Below are positions 25,237 to 34,281 of a stretch of DNA of 47,074 nt, one piece after another (positions within the stretch are counted from its first letter, which is position 1; each line of letters begins with the position of its first letter). The notes beneath the pieces are model-generated. The model was not told where the DNA came from and searched no databases. It saw only the letters and a program-made list of their open reading frames with translations. Both the position numbers and the translations under genes were made by a program. The stretch covers positions 1 through 47,074 of the forward strand of contig REEB01000097.1 in the NCBI GenBank assembly GCA_007695295.1, read 5' to 3'. Source of the stretch: Puniceicoccaceae bacterium (GTDB taxonomy: Bacteria; Verrucomicrobiota; Verrucomicrobiia; Opitutales; Opitutaceae).

Positions 25237-26052
25237 ATGGAGCTCGAGCACACGCATCCTTACCCGGACGACATCTGGCTGCCCCGGCCTTTCACCAAGG
25301 GGACACGCCTCTACTTCGAATACGGACCCCTCGCACTCCGCCTCGAGCGCACCGCCGAAGAAGGCCACCTCGGCATCAAACGCGATCGGCCCGATGACAC
25401 CTGCCATGTCGAGGTCGACCCCGACGATTGGCAGATCAGCATCAGTGAGCGTTTCGCTTTCGACCAAAGTTGGGACGTCCTCCGCCCCACCCCTGTTTTG
25501 CCCGAACGCTCGGTGGTCGTCCGCCCCGATCATGCCTTGAAAATACCTCCCGGGGAAGACGTGCTGTTTTTCGTCAGCATCCCCCTCTCCATCCGGCTCC
25601 TGGCCAGCGGCAACGGCCGGGAAGTCGCCCTCTCGACCGTTCCCACCATGGTCCTTTCCAATACCTGGTTTGGCGATCCGACTGAAGGCGAACTCTGTTT
25701 TGCCCTCAAAACCACCGCCCGACGGTCCCTTGGCGAGATCATCCACCGGCCCTGGCGGGTCATTGCCCCCATCACCATGCACAACCGAGCCGATTCGAAT
25801 CTCGATCTCCAGCGCCTCTGCATCCAGGTCAAGCACCTCGGCATCTTCCTCGGTCGGAGTTTTCTCTGGACGCACCCGATCGACGCCGTCCATCGCGGCG
25901 GTGACCACCCCATCGAGTTCAATTTCGGGGCGGATGCACCCGCGTTTGAACCCATCCGCCAAACCTTCGCCCAGCCCCGCGAAGTGAGAAAAGAAAGTTT
26001 TCTCAAGCGCAGCTTTCATACCCTGCGCAATCCCGGAAGCCTCTTCAATTGA
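25237..26052 (+). CDS. DUF432-family protein
   Basis: This 271-residue soluble protein matches the DUF432 family as I remember it. The key stretches are an IPPGEDVLFFVSIPLSIRLL segment and STVPTMVLSNTWFGDPTEGELCFALKT, the latter with the conserved NTWFG-P-GELC core. It lacks a signal peptide or membrane helices. Its stop codon shares a base with the start of the MscS gene (TGATG at 26050-26054), so translation is probably coupled. That tight link suggests a regulatory or structural partner of the channel. Function is unknown. Confidence 0.75.
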   Translation: MELEHTHPYPDDIWLPRPFTKGTRLYFEYGPLALRLERTAEEGHLGIKRDRPDDTCHVEVDPDDWQISISERFAFDQSWDVLRPTPVLPERSVVVRPDHALKIPPGEDVLFFVSIPLSIRLLASGNGREVALSTVPTMVLSNTWFGDPTEGELCFALKTTARRSLGEIIHRPWRVIAPITMHNRADSNLDLQRLCIQVKHLGIFLGRSFLWTHPIDAVHRGGDHPIEFNFGADAPAFEPIRQTFAQPREVRKESFLKRSFHTLRNPGSLFN

Positions 26053-26960
26053 TGCTCATGTCCACCCTGCCGCTGCTGTCCGTTTTGTCCGACCTTTCGC
26101 TCTGGCTCACGCCCGAACGGGTCGAGAAATCCATCCGTGTCCTCATCCTTCTCGGGGTCGCCCTGCCGCTCGTCTGGGTGGCCGCCCGCATCCTCCGCAA
26201 AGCCGTCACCCGCCGCACCGACCTTCACTATGGTCTCATGGCCTCCAAGGCCCTCTCCTACGGCGGGAGCACGCTCATTGTCGTCATGATCCTCAGCGAC
26301 CTCGGCTTCAAACTCACTCCCCTGCTCAGCGCGGCCGGGATTGTCGGCATCGCCATCGGTTTCGCCGCCCAGACCTCCCTCTCGAATTTCATCAGCGGCA
26401 TCTTCCTGGTCTGGGAAAAGCCCTTCGCCGTCGGCGATGTCATCGCGGTCGGCGACAACATGGGCATGGTGCTTTCGATCGACCTCCTTTCGGTCAAGGT
26501 GCGCCTCTTCGACAACCGCTTCCTGCGGGTGCCCAACTCCCAGCTCATCCAGAACAGCGTCATCAATGTCACCAAATACTCGATACGCCGCCTCGACATC
26601 AACCTCGGGGTCGCCTACAAGGAGGACATCGCCAAGGTCCGCGCCATCCTCCAGGACGTGGCCGACAAAAACCCCTTCTGCCTCGATGAACCGGCACCGC
26701 TGATCATTTTCCAGAAATACGGCGACTCCGCCCTTGAGTTCATGCTCGCGGTCTGGTGCGCCCGGACCGACTTTCTCGCCCTGCGCAACAGCATCATGGA
26801 GCAGATCAAAGTCCGTTTCGACGAAGAGGGCATCGAAATCCCCTTCCCCCACCGCACCCTCTACGCCGGAGAGGCCACCAAGCCGATCCCCGTGCGCATG
26901 GTCGAGCCAATCGCGCCGCCCGGCCCCGCCGCCGAGCCGGGCGAGAAATCCTCCGCCTGA
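26052..26960 (+). CDS. MscS-family mechanosensitive channel (partner of DUF432)
   Basis: This 302-residue channel has three hydrophobic helices (about 25-47, 68-88 and 95-125). The pore helix is AAGIVGIAIGFAAQTSLSNF, then ISGIFLVWEKPFAVGDVIAV, the beta-domain motif RLFDNRFLRVPNSQLIQN, and a C-terminal alpha/beta domain ending IEIPFPHRTLYAGE. A 35-residue proline-rich tail follows. It begins inside the stop of the DUF432 gene and ends nine bases before the 5-oxoprolinase gene, so all three look like one transcript. Residues 20-24 before the first helix resemble the amphipathic N-terminus of MscS. Confidence 0.92.
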   Translation: MLMSTLPLLSVLSDLSLWLTPERVEKSIRVLILLGVALPLVWVAARILRKAVTRRTDLHYGLMASKALSYGGSTLIVVMILSDLGFKLTPLLSAAGIVGIAIGFAAQTSLSNFISGIFLVWEKPFAVGDVIAVGDNMGMVLSIDLLSVKVRLFDNRFLRVPNSQLIQNSVINVTKYSIRRLDINLGVAYKEDIAKVRAILQDVADKNPFCLDEPAPLIIFQKYGDSALEFMLAVWCARTDFLALRNSIMEQIKVRFDEEGIEIPFPHRTLYAGEATKPIPVRMVEPIAPPGPAAEPGEKSSA

Positions 26961-26969
26961 CCCCGCTCC

Positions 26970-29900
26970 ATGCCCGGCCGGCCCGAGTCCTCCGAACCTC
27001 CGCTCCTCTACTGTGCGGACACCGGGGGCACGTTTACCGATTGCCTGCTTTACCCAGGGGACGAGCAACGCCCGCGCCGGACCAAGGTTCTCTCCAGCGG
27101 CCGCTGGCGCACCCGGGTGCTTGGCTGCGACCGCCAGGGCTGCCGAGTCGTCGCCGGGCCGGAGATTCCTCCGGCCCTCTTTGCCGGCGGGCACTGGTGG
27201 CGGTCCGGCGACGACGGCTACACCGGCGAAATTTCCTCTTCCAGCCGCGCCCCCGGCGGCCTGCTCCTTCGGGGCGCCCACCTGGACCGACTGCGGGCCG
27301 GCGACCTCCTCGAGCTCTCCACCGGCGAGGAAGCACCCGTGCTGGGCTTGCGCCTTCTGCTCGGGCTCGCCCGCGGCGACGCTTTTCCGCCCGTCATTGT
27401 CCGCCTCGCCAGCACCCGCGCCACCAACGCTCTGCTCGAAGGCACCGGAGCGCCGGTGGTCCTTTTCACCACCGCAGGCTTCGGCGATGCCCTCACCATC
27501 GGCGACCAGCGCCGCGGCGATCTCTTCGCCCTCGCTCCGTCCCGCCCCCCACCCCTTCACCGTGCGGTGGTCGAAGTCCCCGAGCGCCTCGCCGCCAATG
27601 GGGCCGTGCTCCACCCCCTCGAACCCGGGTTTCGCACCGAACTGGCCGCCCTCCGCGAAAAACATCCCGGCTGCATGGCCGCCATCGCCTTCCTCCACGC
27701 AACCCGCAACCCGGAACACGAGGAGCAACTCGCCCGCTGGCTCACCGAGGCCGGCTGGCCGCTGGTGGTCTGTTCCAGTGCCGTCGGCACCCTCCCGCGC
27801 TGGCTGCCCCGCACCCAGACTGCCGTGGTCGAGGCCTGCCTCGCCCCGGTTATGGCCGCCTATCTGGACCGAGTCCAGGCACCGCTGAAGGAGGTTTCAG
27901 TCCATGTCATGACCAGTGCCGGCGGTCTGGCCCGGCGCTCCCGTTTCCAAGCCAAGGACAGCCTCTTGAGTGGCCCGGCCGGCGGCGTCTGCGGGGCCTG
28001 GGCGGTGGCCCGCCGGGCCGGGGAGCGCGAGGTGCTGGCCTTCGACATGGGCGGAACCAGCACCGATGTGTCCCGCCTGTCCTCAGGTTTTGAATACAGG
28101 GAGGAACTCCGAATCGGCGGAGCCCGGGTCGTTGGCCCCACCCTGCACATCGAAACCGTCGCCGCCGGGGGAGGCTCCTGCTGTGGTTTCGACGGTCATG
28201 CGCTCTTCGTTGGTCCGGGCAGCGCCGGGGCCGATCCCGGCCCCGCCTGCTACGGCGCCGGCGGACCCCTCACCCTCACCGATGTCCACCTCCTCAGCGG
28301 CCGACTCGTGCCCGAATGGTTTGGCATCCCGGTCGATCCGGCCGCCGCCCGCCGGGAACTCGAGGCCGTCGCCCGCGCCGCCGGCCTGCCGGCCTCCGAG
28401 GCCGCGGAAGGTTTTCTCCGCATTGCCGATGAACGCATGGCCGACGCCATCCGCAGGGTATCCGTGCGGGAAGGTTACGATCCGGGCGGACATGCCCTGC
28501 TCGCCTTCGGCGGCGCCGGCGGGCTGCACGCTTGCCGTCTCGGCGGCCTCCTCGGCATCCGGAGGATTTTGTTTCCCCTTCAGGCCGGCCTCCTCAGTGC
28601 CCTCGGCCTCCGGGAAGCGGTCCTCGAAAACTTCGCCGAACGCTCTTGGGAAGCGCCCTTTAATGACTGCGAAAAACGCGCCGAAGAGGCTTGGAGCGAG
28701 CTTGAAGCCGAGGCCGTCGCCGCCCTTGCCGAGCAGGCCGGTGACGATTTCACCCCGGTCCTCGAACGCCGCCTCGCCCTGCGCTTGCTCGGGCAGGAGT
28801 CCTACCTGGTGTTGGAGAGCCGGGCCGATCAGCCCTGCGATTGGCGGGAGGCTTTTGCCCGGCGCTTCCAGCAAGTCTTCGGCTATGACCCCGGCGACCA
28901 TGCCCTCGAACTGGTCTGGATCCAGGTTCGCGCCGGCACCCCACCACAGGACCCGCCCCCGGAGTCCTTCCCCTGCCGCCGCCGCCGCGAACCCGAGGAC
29001 ACCGAAGGCCCCTGGCCGGCGCTCCATCTCGGTTCCGTACGGGCCGGTGATTGGTGGGAAGGACCGGTCGTCTGCGCCGATGCCTTTGCCACCCTGGTCG
29101 TCGAACGGGGCTGGCGCTGCACCTGCGGCGATGCCGGCACGCTGAGGCTCGAGCAGGTTCAGAAGCCGGAGCCTTCCGCCGGAGCCGGGGGTATGACCCC
29201 TGCGGCCGCCACCCCCGAGGTCGTGCGGCGGGAGCTTTTTGCCCGCAGATACAGCCATCTCGTCGGGCAGATGGGGGCCCAGCTCGAGCGCACGGCCGTC
29301 TCCGTCAACGTCAAGGAACGCCACGATTTCTCCTGCGCCCTGCTCGATGCCGAGGGTCGGCTGGTGGCCAATGCACCCCATATTCCGGTCCACCTCGGCG
29401 CCCTCGGGATCTGCGTGCGCCGTGTCGCCGAGGTCATGCCTCTGGGGCCGGGCGAGGTCGTTCTCACCAACCATCCCGCCTACGGCGGCTCCCATCTGCC
29501 CGATCTCACCGTCATCTCCGCGGTCTGGCACGAGGGCCGCCGGATCGGGTTCGTCGCCAACCGCGCCCACCATGCCGAGATCGGAGGCAAGCGCCCGGGC
29601 TCCATGCCCGCCGATGCCGTCTGCCTGGCCGAGGAAGGCGTTTGCCTGCCGCCGTTTCGCCTCCTCGCCGGTGGGCAGGCCCGCTGGGACGAGCTGGAAG
29701 AACGCCTCTCCGGCGGACCCTGGCCGTCCCGCGCTCCGGCCGACAACCTTGCCGATATCCGCGCCCAAGTCGCGGCCAATCAACTCGGCGTGCACCTCCT
29801 CAAGGAACTCTGCCAAAGCGCCGGTCCGGCCGAATGCGCCCGCCAAATGAACCTGCTCCGCGAGCGGGCCGCGGCCGCAGTCCGCGCCACCCTCGATCGC

Positions 29901-30773
29901 CTCGCCGTGGACCGGCACGTCTGCACGGACCAGCTCGACGACGGCACCCCCCTGCGCGCCCGCTGGAGCCGCGACGCCGACGTCTGGACGATCGACTTCA
30001 CCGGCACGGGGCCCGTCCACTCCGGCAACCTCAACGCCACTCCCGCCATCGTCGCCAGCGTCCTCACCTACGTCCTGCGCCTCCTCTGCGGTGAAGACCT
30101 GCCGCTCAACGAGGGTTTGCTCGACCCCGTCCGCCTGGTGCTTCCCGAGGGTCTGCTCAACCCTCCGTTCCAAGAGGATCCGCATCAGTGCCCGGCGGTC
30201 GTCGGCGGCAATGTCGAAACCAGCCAGCGCCTCGCCGACCTGTTGCTGCGGCCGTTTCAAATCGCCGGCGATTCCCAAGGCACCATGAACAACCTCGTCT
30301 TTGGCGACGACCGTTTCGGCTTTTATGAAACCCTGGCCGGGGGCGCCGGCGCGACCGCGGATGCCGACGGCCTTTCCGGTATCCACACCCACATGACCAA
30401 CACCGCCGTGACCGACCCTGAAGCGGCTGAATCGAGGCTTCCGGCCCGCCTCCTCCGTTTTGGATTCCGCCCCGGCTCGGGAGGCCCCGGCGGCCGCCGC
30501 GGAGGCGATGGACTGGTCCGCGAATGGCTCTTTCTCAAGCCCGTCACCTTCTCCCTGCTTACCCAGCGGCGGTCCTCCGCTCCCCGTGGAGCCGCCCGGG
30601 GCGGCGATGCAGCTGCCGGAGCCAACACCCTCATCCTGCCGGATGACACCCGCGAGCAATTGCCGGGCATCATCTCCCGCTCCGTCCCCGCCGGCGCCCG
30701 CCTCCTCATCGAAACCCCCGGCGGAGGCGGCTATGGCGCCGGGCCGCCCTCCGCTGCCGCGGATCACCCATGA
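26970..30773 (+). CDS. 5-oxoprolinase (HyuA-HyuB fusion)
   Basis: This 1267-residue ATP-dependent enzyme should open 5-oxoproline (pyroglutamate) to glutamate. Single-chain 5-oxoprolinases fuse HyuA and HyuB. The HyuA half (about 12-650) has two ATPase phosphate loops, ADTGGTFTDCLLYP and FDMGGTSTDVSRLS. The HyuB half (about 750-1245) has RELFARRYSHLVGQMGAQLERTA, AHHAEIGGKRPGSMP, DFTGTGPVHSGNLNATPA and the late glycine-rich stretch GGAGATADADG. The N-terminus holds about 90 extra residues between the first loop and LASTRATNALLEGTG, including a GDLLELSTGEEAPVLGLRLL stretch, as in a bacterial subtype. Hydantoinase activity is an alternative. The start is ATG 26970, nine bases after mscS. Confidence 0.92.
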   Translation: MPGRPESSEPPLLYCADTGGTFTDCLLYPGDEQRPRRTKVLSSGRWRTRVLGCDRQGCRVVAGPEIPPALFAGGHWWRSGDDGYTGEISSSSRAPGGLLLRGAHLDRLRAGDLLELSTGEEAPVLGLRLLLGLARGDAFPPVIVRLASTRATNALLEGTGAPVVLFTTAGFGDALTIGDQRRGDLFALAPSRPPPLHRAVVEVPERLAANGAVLHPLEPGFRTELAALREKHPGCMAAIAFLHATRNPEHEEQLARWLTEAGWPLVVCSSAVGTLPRWLPRTQTAVVEACLAPVMAAYLDRVQAPLKEVSVHVMTSAGGLARRSRFQAKDSLLSGPAGGVCGAWAVARRAGEREVLAFDMGGTSTDVSRLSSGFEYREELRIGGARVVGPTLHIETVAAGGGSCCGFDGHALFVGPGSAGADPGPACYGAGGPLTLTDVHLLSGRLVPEWFGIPVDPAAARRELEAVARAAGLPASEAAEGFLRIADERMADAIRRVSVREGYDPGGHALLAFGGAGGLHACRLGGLLGIRRILFPLQAGLLSALGLREAVLENFAERSWEAPFNDCEKRAEEAWSELEAEAVAALAEQAGDDFTPVLERRLALRLLGQESYLVLESRADQPCDWREAFARRFQQVFGYDPGDHALELVWIQVRAGTPPQDPPPESFPCRRRREPEDTEGPWPALHLGSVRAGDWWEGPVVCADAFATLVVERGWRCTCGDAGTLRLEQVQKPEPSAGAGGMTPAAATPEVVRRELFARRYSHLVGQMGAQLERTAVSVNVKERHDFSCALLDAEGRLVANAPHIPVHLGALGICVRRVAEVMPLGPGEVVLTNHPAYGGSHLPDLTVISAVWHEGRRIGFVANRAHHAEIGGKRPGSMPADAVCLAEEGVCLPPFRLLAGGQARWDELEERLSGGPWPSRAPADNLADIRAQVAANQLGVHLLKELCQSAGPAECARQMNLLRERAAAAVRATLDRLAVDRHVCTDQLDDGTPLRARWSRDADVWTIDFTGTGPVHSGNLNATPAIVASVLTYVLRLLCGEDLPLNEGLLDPVRLVLPEGLLNPPFQEDPHQCPAVVGGNVETSQRLADLLLRPFQIAGDSQGTMNNLVFGDDRFGFYETLAGGAGATADADGLSGIHTHMTNTAVTDPEAAESRLPARLLRFGFRPGSGGPGGRRGGDGLVREWLFLKPVTFSLLTQRRSSAPRGAARGGDAAAGANTLILPDDTREQLPGIISRSVPAGARLLIETPGGGGYGAGPPSAAADHP

Positions 30774-30822
30774 ACTTCCACGGCCGGGCCATGGGCGGCA
30801 TCCCCGCCTGCCGCAGCCGTCT

Positions 30823-31740
30823 TCAGCTCGCGATCCGCCCGTGCGCGTCCAGCGCCCGCAGCATCTGGAGCGTGAGCACGCTCTTCCATTGGTATTCGAT
30901 CGCCGGCCACGTCTCGGGATAGAGCCCGCCCCAGTCCCAAGTCGGCGCCCAACTGCCGTCGGCATCCTGCCGCTTGATCTCGAAGTTGAGCTGCGCGTTC
31001 ACCAAATCCTTGAATTTTGGATACAGAAAGTCCTGCGGAGTGGGTGCCACTTGGAGCGGTTTGAGTCCGTAGCCGGTCCAAGCCGTGGGTTCGGTCTGCA
31101 CCAGGCGTTCCGCGGCCGGCCCCGCCCGCGAGCGGTACAACTCAACCAACTCGTCCGGAAACCGCGAACAGCGCAGGCTCCGAAGCAGGCAGAGCAGCTC
31201 ATGCATATCGATCTCGCGGTCGGACCTGAGGGCTTCCACCACCGTGGCTTGGGCCGCCTCCACCACGCTCATCGGGATGTCGCCGCGAAAGTGATACACG
31301 TAAGCCAGCAGCTCGGCTGTGGGATTGATCCGAAAGCCCCCGAAGCGCTCCTCCAGCTTTTCCCCCGCCCACCAAGGCGCATGCGGCCAGGCCCAGATTC
31401 CCGCCGGGGCCGCCCGCCAGGCCCCCAGGCCGCGGTCGAAACTGCGGCCCAGCCACTCGAAGGTTGCGGTCACGATGGGGTGGTCTTCGGATAAATCCAG
31501 TTCGCGCATCAGCTCAAGGGCGGCGGCGGTCGAGACCCCGGTGCTGAGCCGGGCCTGGATGTCGGGCTCAATCAGCCCGAAGCCCCCGTTGTCGCGCTGG
31601 TAGCGGGTGAGCTCGAACTCCGCCCGGTCGGTCTCCGCACCTTGGAAAAACACGGTGTAGAGCACTTTGTCGAGGTCGCGCCCATGCTTGTCCAAAAAGG
31701 AGACGGCAGCTTCAAAGCGGGATCGGGAAAGTTGTTTCAT
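30823..31740 (-). CDS. Alpha-toroid (prenyltransferase/squalene cyclase-like) protein
   Basis: This 305-residue soluble protein has repeats of the terpenoid cyclase/prenyltransferase alpha-alpha toroid. These are the YQRDNGGFG-type turn, a WAWPHAPWWAG stretch, and a late ADGSWAPTWDWGGLYPETWP turn. No DxDD protonation motif of squalene-hopene cyclases was seen, so it is probably not a classical triterpene cyclase. It lies downstream of ugd on the same strand, 116 bases away. A GC hairpin (31798-31838) lies in that gap. Function is open. Confidence 0.75.
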   Translation of the reverse strand: MKQLSRSRFEAAVSFLDKHGRDLDKVLYTVFFQGAETDRAEFELTRYQRDNGGFGLIEPDIQARLSTGVSTAAALELMRELDLSEDHPIVTATFEWLGRSFDRGLGAWRAAPAGIWAWPHAPWWAGEKLEERFGGFRINPTAELLAYVYHFRGDIPMSVVEAAQATVVEALRSDREIDMHELLCLLRSLRCSRFPDELVELYRSRAGPAAERLVQTEPTAWTGYGLKPLQVAPTPQDFLYPKFKDLVNAQLNFEIKRQDADGSWAPTWDWGGLYPETWPAIEYQWKSVLTLQMLRALDAHGRIAS

Positions 31741-31797
31741 CGTTCGGTTCGCGATTGGCAGGAATCATGACCTGAAGCGGCAACACAAAACACAATT

Positions 31798-31838
31798 CGG
31801 CGGCCCGGGCCATCCGTTTCTTGACCCCGGGAGCGCCG
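31798..31838 (-). other. Intergenic GC hairpin between ugd and the toroid gene
   Basis: CGGCG plus CCCGGG (31798-31802, 31804-31809) pairs with CCCGGG plus CGCCG (31826-31831, 31834-31838), an 11-bp stem with small bulges and a 16-base loop. There is no T-run after it, so a terminator is uncertain; a mRNA stability element is equally possible. Confidence 0.35.
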
Positions 31839-31856
31839 CCTGTCCAGCCGCCGGTG

Positions 31857-33230
31857 CTATTTTCCGATCCCGAATGCCGTGAAGCCGATCTCGCGCAATT
31901 TCCTGATGTCGAGGATATTGCGTCCGTCAAAGAGGAAGGCCGGCTTCATCATGCCGGCAAAAATGCGCTCGTAGTCGAGCTCCTTGAAGGCATCCCACTC
32001 GGTCATGACCGCGATCGCATGGGCCTGGTCGGCCGCCGCGTAGGGATCGGACTCAATCGTGATGAGCGGGTTGGGCGAACCGTCGGCCAGTTTCGCCGGT
32101 TGCCCGAGATCATGGTAAATCTGCTCCGCGGGCACCTTGGGATCATGGATGGCGAGGTACGCCCGCTCTTCGAGAAGATCGCGGCAAATAGCGATGGCGG
32201 AGGATTCGCGGGTGTCGTTGGTGTCCTTCTTGAAGGCAAAGCCGTAGACGGCGATCCGCTTGCCCGCCACGGTATTGAAGAGGGTGCTGACGATCCGGGC
32301 CGCAAACCGCCGCCGTTGCCAGTTGTTCATCGTCACGACCTGCTCCCAGTAGTCCGCCACCTCGGGCAGGCCGAAGTGATGGCAGAGGTAAACCAGGTTG
32401 AGAATGTCTTTCTGGAAGCAGGATCCGCCGAAGCCGATCGAGGCTTTGAGGAATTTCGGCCCGATCCGCGAATCTTTGCCGATCGCATGGGCCACTTCGT
32501 CCACGTCCGCTCCGGTTTTTTCACAGAGGGCGGAAATCGTATTGATGCTGGAAATACGCTGGGCAAGAAAAGCATTCGCCACCAGCTTGGAAAGCTCCGA
32601 CGACCAGAGGTTGGTCGTGAGGATGCGGTCCCGGGGTATCCACTGGGCATAGATGTCGGCCAAAGTGGCGACCGCCCGGCGCCCTTCGTCGGTCTCCTCG
32701 CCGCCGATCAGGACCCGGTCGGGATTCTGCAAGTCGCCCACCGCAGTGCCTTCGGCCAGAAATTCGGGATTGGAAAGGACTTGAAAGCGCACGCCGTTGG
32801 CATTGGCCGAAAGCACCGCCTGGATGGCCTCGGCGGTCTTCACCGGGATGGTCGACTTCTCGACAATGATTTTCGAGCTCGTGGCCACCTCGGCGATCCG
32901 CCGTGAACACCGCTCCACATAGGTCATGTCCGCCGCCCGGCCGGCCCCGACGCCGTAGGTCTTGGTCGGGGTGTTGACGGACATGAAGATGATCTCGGAA
33001 TCGCGAATCGCGCCATCCACGTCAGTGCTGAAAAAGAGATTTTTGCCGCGTGCCGCTTTTACAATCTCGTCGAGGCCCGGCTCGAAAATCGGCAGGGCGT
33101 CCGAATTCCAGGCCGCGATCCGGTCGGGATTGATGTCGACCACGGTGACGCGGACGTTCGGGCATTTGTGGGCGATCATGGCCATGGTCGGTCCCCCGAC
33201 GTATCCGGCCCCAATGCAGCAAATCTTCAT
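31857..33230 (-). CDS. ugd: UDP-glucose 6-dehydrogenase
   Basis: Ugd oxidises UDP-glucose twice to UDP-glucuronate, for capsule and other polysaccharides. The 457-residue product has the NAD-binding [12 protein letters not shown] near residues 6-16, [11 protein letters not shown] at 154-164, the NAF segment ([12 protein letters not shown]), and the catalytic Cys271 in [10 protein letters not shown]. The [10 protein letters not shown] and [14 protein letters not shown] wording is that of the animal/plant-like group, not the short bacterial one. The start is [10 protein letters not shown] at 33230; 11 extra codons upstream are unlikely. It is divergent from exonuclease III with 157 bases between starts. 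Confidence 0.96.
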   Translation of the reverse strand: MKICCIGAGYVGGPTMAMIAHKCPNVRVTVVDINPDRIAAWNSDALPIFEPGLDEIVKAARGKNLFFSTDVDGAIRDSEIIFMSVNTPTKTYGVGAGRAADMTYVERCSRRIAEVATSSKIIVEKSTIPVKTAEAIQAVLSANANGVRFQVLSNPEFLAEGTAVGDLQNPDRVLIGGEETDEGRRAVATLADIYAQWIPRDRILTTNLWSSELSKLVANAFLAQRISSINTISALCEKTGADVDEVAHAIGKDSRIGPKFLKASIGFGGSCFQKDILNLVYLCHHFGLPEVADYWEQVVTMNNWQRRRFAARIVSTLFNTVAGKRIAVYGFAFKKDTNDTRESSAIAICRDLLEERAYLAIHDPKVPAEQIYHDLGQPAKLADGSPNPLITIESDPYAAADQAHAIAVMTEWDAFKELDYERIFAGMMKPAFLFDGRNILDIRKLREIGFTAFGIGK

Positions 33231-33387
33231 AACGTGGCAGAGTGTTGGGTTGTCTGTGGACAAGGGGTGATCTCCCCTCGAAGCGGTATCCCCAAGAATC
33301 GACGGCGGAGCAAGTTCCTAAACAGAAGATTCACAACCACCTTTCCCCAGTCCACCGGCTTGCACCCCGGCTACCGGCGGTCCCACC

Positions 33388-34173
33388 ATGAGCCGCGTGA
33401 AAGCGATCACTTGGAATGTGAATGGCGTCCGCTCCTGCGCGGGCAAGGGTCTGCTGGAGTTTTTCCGCCGCGAACAACCCGACTTGTTCTGCCTGCAGGA
33501 GACCCGGATCTCGCCCGAGGATGCGGCCCGGTTCCCCTGGCCTGAGGGCTACCACGCCTATTGGCACAGCGGGGAGCGCAAGGGCTATGCCGGGGTCGCG
33601 CTCTTCAGCCGGCAGGAACCGTTCCGGGTGGACTACGGCCCGGGTCCGGATGGCCCGGACACCGAGGGCCGGCTCCTCACCGCGGAGTTTCCCGGCTTTT
33701 ATCTCGTCACCGTCTACACGCCCAACAGCCGCCGCGACCTCGCCCGCCTCGACTACCGCACCCAAGTCTGGGATCCCCATTTCGCCCGCCACCTCCGCCG
33801 GCTTGACCGCAAAAAGCCCGTCCTCTTCTGCGGGGATCTCAACGTCGCCCGGCACGAGATCGATCTCGCCAATCCAAAGTCCAATGTCCGCAACGCCGGC
33901 TTCACTCCCGAGGAACGGGCGGCTTTCGAGGCCGTGCTCGGCGACGCCTTCATCGACGCCTTTCGCGAAATCGAGCCGGAGCCCGGCCACTACACCTGGT
34001 GGAGCTACCGGTCCAAAGCCCGCGAGCGGAATGTCGGCTGGAGGATCGACTACTGGTGCCTCTCCCGGCGACTCCTGCCCGCTGTCCGGTCCGTGACCAT
34101 CCTCGCCTCCGTTCCCGGCTCCGACCACTGCCCCGTGGCCATCGATTTCGAGCCGCCGGCGCCAAAAAAGTAA
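33388..34173 (+). CDS. xth: Exodeoxyribonuclease III (AP endonuclease)
   Basis: This 261-residue Exo III-family enzyme cuts DNA at abasic sites in base-excision repair. The motifs are ITWNVNGVRS, the metal-binding Glu in CLQETR, YTPNS, the LFCGDLNVARHEIDLANPK core, YTWWSYRSKARERNVGWRIDYW, and the final SDHCPVAI. All key residues are in place. Length is normal. Confidence 0.96.
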   Translation: MSRVKAITWNVNGVRSCAGKGLLEFFRREQPDLFCLQETRISPEDAARFPWPEGYHAYWHSGERKGYAGVALFSRQEPFRVDYGPGPDGPDTEGRLLTAEFPGFYLVTVYTPNSRRDLARLDYRTQVWDPHFARHLRRLDRKKPVLFCGDLNVARHEIDLANPKSNVRNAGFTPEERAAFEAVLGDAFIDAFREIEPEPGHYTWWSYRSKARERNVGWRIDYWCLSRRLLPAVRSVTILASVPGSDHCPVAIDFEPPAPKK

Positions 34174-34281
34174 CCTTTGCCCGCACTCCGGGATTTACCT
34201 CCGCCGCGCCGGAGAGAATCTTTTCGATGATGAGTGCATCCAGAGGGGAAGATCGCAACGATCGACACCGCCGCCATTGCC

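Noticed and set aside
28083-30965. Long minus-strand frame (960 codons) opposite the 5-oxoprolinase
   Set aside because: Composition is a Gly/Ala/Glu-rich shadow of the HyuB half; no domain seen.
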